From assembly GCF_042651425.1 (NCBI RefSeq), contig NZ_JBHSCW010000006.1, positions 124,001-188,000 of the forward strand: 64,000 nucleotides of DNA, written 5' to 3'. A program made the translations under genes and the position numbers. Positions 62,493-64,000 of the stretch are shown piece by piece. The notes beneath the pieces were generated by a model. The model was not told the origin of the DNA. It worked only from the letters and a program-made list of their open reading frames with translations, and searched no databases. This DNA is from Fodinicurvata halophila (GTDB lineage: Bacteria > Pseudomonadota > Alphaproteobacteria > Kiloniellales > DSM-21159). The stretch's first letter is position 1. Every line of letters starts with the position of its first letter.

Positions 62493-63269
62493 TCAGGCGT
62501 TCTGCTTGCGCTTTGTGCGCTCGGCGAAGAATGCCTCCATCATGCGCTGCGGCTCGCCACTGGCGTAAGCCTCTTTCTGGTTCCGGCTGCCGGCAGCAAG
62601 GGCATCCTCGAACCCGGGCTGGGTCATCTCCGCAAAGCGACGCTTGTTCAGTGCCATGGCCACCGGGGGTTTTTCCGCCAGCTGGCCCGCCACCTCCATC
62701 GCCTTGGCATGAACCTGCTCCGCGAGCACAAGGTGGTGTATGAGGCCGATATGATGGCACTCCTCTCCGTCCATCATGCGCCCCGTCAGTGTAAGCTCTA
62801 TGGTTCGCGACAGACCCAGCATCTCCTTCATGAGCCACGGCCCCAATGTGCTGGCGATCCCCGAATTGATCTCCGGCTGCCCCATCTTGCTGCCCGCATG
62901 GCCGATGCGAATGTCACACTGCAGGGCCACCTGGAATGCGGAACCGGCGGCCACGCCGTTCAGAGCGGCAATCAACGGCTTCGACATGCCGCGTATGGCA
63001 CTGTAGAGGGCACGCCACTCCTCGATCCATTCGCTCGCGCGCTCGGTATCGAACGACTTGGTCTCGTTCAGGTCCTGTCCGGCGGAAAAGGCTCGATCAC
63101 CCGCCCCGGTCATGATCACGGCGCGAACCTCTTCATCGGCATTCATCGCCTCGAGGGCCGCCGCAAGTTCCCGGCGCATCGGCGAATGCCAGGCGTTCAG
63201 CACATCCGGACGGTTCAAGGTTATGGTCCCCACCTTTCCTTCCGTGCTGACCTTCAGGAATTCATACAT
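62493..63269 (-). CDS. Enoyl-CoA hydratase/isomerase (crotonase) family protein
   Basis: A 258-residue crotonase. It has LNRPDVLNAWHSPM, the oxyanion-hole segment FSAGQDLNETKS and NGVAAGSAFQVALQCDIRIG followed by KMGQPEINSG. The second catalytic Glu (as Glu164 of rat enoyl-CoA hydratase) is kept in QPE; the first (Glu144) is replaced by Gln in GSAFQ. It may be an isomerase or another crotonase activity. It lies 37 bp after the paralogous gene and upstream of the SucC-like gene. Confidence 0.92.
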   Translation of the reverse strand: MYEFLKVSTEGKVGTITLNRPDVLNAWHSPMRRELAAALEAMNADEEVRAVIMTGAGDRAFSAGQDLNETKSFDTERASEWIEEWRALYSAIRGMSKPLIAALNGVAAGSAFQVALQCDIRIGHAGSKMGQPEINSGIASTLGPWLMKEMLGLSRTIELTLTGRMMDGEECHHIGLIHHLVLAEQVHAKAMEVAGQLAEKPPVAMALNKRRFAEMTQPGFEDALAAGSRNQKEAYASGEPQRMMEAFFAERTKRKQNA

Positions 63270-63306
63270 TCTTTGCCTCCTAGCGTTTTCGTGTGTCGTG
63301 TTCGCC

Positions 63307-64000
63307 CTATCGCCGCGCTTCGAAGAAGCGAGCCATCTGGGCCTGCGGCTCCCCGGTGGCGATAGCTTCCGATTGATACTGAACGGCAGCCGTCTCGGCC
63401 TCGGACAGGCCGCGGCGCATCATTCCTCTCAGCATTTCCAGGGTCAGTCGCATCGCGACCGGTGGTTTTTCGGCGAGATGGAGAGCCATGGCTTCGGCGC
63501 GCTCCAACAACTGGTCAGGCGGCCTGGTCTCCTGTACGAGCCCCCATTCACTGGCCTCTTCTGCGGTAAAGACGCGGCCGGTGAGCACCAGTTCGCGCAT
63601 CCGGGCCTGACCGAGATGGGTCTGCAACAGGTAGCTGCCCGCAATGGCGGGAAGGCCCACGTTGATCTCCGCCATCAGGAACCGGGCCGTTGGCACGGCG
63701 ACACGCAGGTCCGCCATCAACGCAAGCTGCAGTCCGGCCCCCGCGGCCGTGCCGTTGACCGCCGCAACGATGGGTTTCCGACATTGGCTAACGGCGGCAA
63801 AGAAGCGCTGCCAGGTGTCCATCCAGGCATCGCCGGCTTCCGGGGAAAGCTGTTGGCTCTCATGCAGGTCCTGCCCGGCACAGAACGCGCGCGCGCCCTT
63901 TCCGGTCAGAACGACCGCCCTGACCTCATCATCCTCGGAAGCAGCATTCAGTGCCTCCGCGATGGCCGTTCGCATATCCGTATCCAACGCATTCAGCCGC
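63307..64000 (-). CDS. Enoyl-CoA hydratase/isomerase (crotonase) family protein, 5' end outside window
   Basis: At least 231 residues are visible; the frame stays open to the window end with RLNALDTDM, so the usual start (about 15-20 residues earlier) is missing. FCAGQDLHESQQ and NGTAAGAGLQLALMADLRV then FLMAEINVG are the active-site segments. As in its neighbour, Gln (GAGLQ) replaces the first catalytic Glu while Glu in MAE is kept. The two genes are paralogues, with the shared ending LAEKPPVAM and SGEPQ/TGEPQ. Confidence 0.9.
   Translation of the reverse strand, partial: RLNALDTDMRTAIAEALNAASEDDEVRAVVLTGKGARAFCAGQDLHESQQLSPEAGDAWMDTWQRFFAAVSQCRKPIVAAVNGTAAGAGLQLALMADLRVAVPTARFLMAEINVGLPAIAGSYLLQTHLGQARMRELVLTGRVFTAEEASEWGLVQETRPPDQLLERAEAMALHLAEKPPVAMRLTLEMLRGMMRRGLSEAETAAVQYQSEAIATGEPQAQMARFFEARR

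Overview
The window is GC-rich (about 64% by eye, not counted), densely coding chromosomal DNA. Its gene content fits an alphaproteobacterium, possibly of the Rhodospirillales or Kiloniellales type: many ABC and TRAP uptake systems, PAS_5 single-domain proteins, a TakP-like TRAP system, IclR and XRE-cupin regulators and several amine-oxidising flavoenzymes. This placement is inference. I found no transposase, integrase, tRNA, rRNA or CRISPR array. The first and last genes are cut by the window ends.

Layout. (1) 1-12303: Rieske oxygenase, aldehyde dehydrogenase and FAD oxidoreductase on +. Facing them on - are a Liv-type ABC transporter, a glutamine-synthetase-like ligase, an N-formylglutamate-amidohydrolase-like enzyme and a cysteine hydrolase. 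A second, related cysteine hydrolase is divergent on +. This looks like uptake and breakdown of an N-containing compound, possibly an N-methylated amine or N-heterocyclic betaine, through a gamma-glutamyl or N-acylglutamate intermediate. (2) 12383-15859: IclR regulator, class III CoA-transferase and acyl-CoA dehydrogenase. (3) 15920-26291: a roughly 9.7 kb operon of M20 peptidase, Dpp-type ABC transporter, aldehyde dehydrogenase, SDR and P1 (DmpA-like) peptidase, with a divergent PAS-LuxR regulator. (4) 26299-32576: an NCS2 purine/pyrimidine permease with an odd C-terminal domain, two PAS_5 proteins, an M20D amidohydrolase and a DUF3311/SSS symporter pair. (5) 32711-37589: the glycine cleavage operon gcvT-gcvH-gcvP behind a tandem glycine riboswitch with a recognisable promoter. 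(6) 37667-47559: a membrane-anchored glutamate-synthase-domain protein, PoxB-like pyruvate oxidase, TRAP DctQ/DctM, a D-tartrate-dehydratase-like enolase-superfamily enzyme, and two TakP-like TRAP binding proteins that share a 235-bp identical 3' end. (7) 47701-49504: arsC, arsR and a LOG-family gene. (8) 49615-64000: an XRE-cupin/PuuB-like pair, an IclR regulator, and a long - strand operon. In transcription order that operon runs: two crotonases, SucC/SucD-like ligase, Pot-type ABC transporter with a fused permease, PuuB-like and DadA-like flavoenzymes, and an ornithine-cyclodeaminase-family reductase.

How it works together. Most of the window is catabolic: four ABC/TRAP uptake systems feed flavin-dependent amine oxidation, aldehyde oxidation and CoA-thioester chemistry. 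Glycine made by such routes would be removed by the riboswitch-controlled gcv operon. The systems I consider least described are the Rieske/gamma-glutamyl cluster at the left and the amine-to-CoA operon at the right. Substrates are inferred and cannot be fixed from sequence alone.
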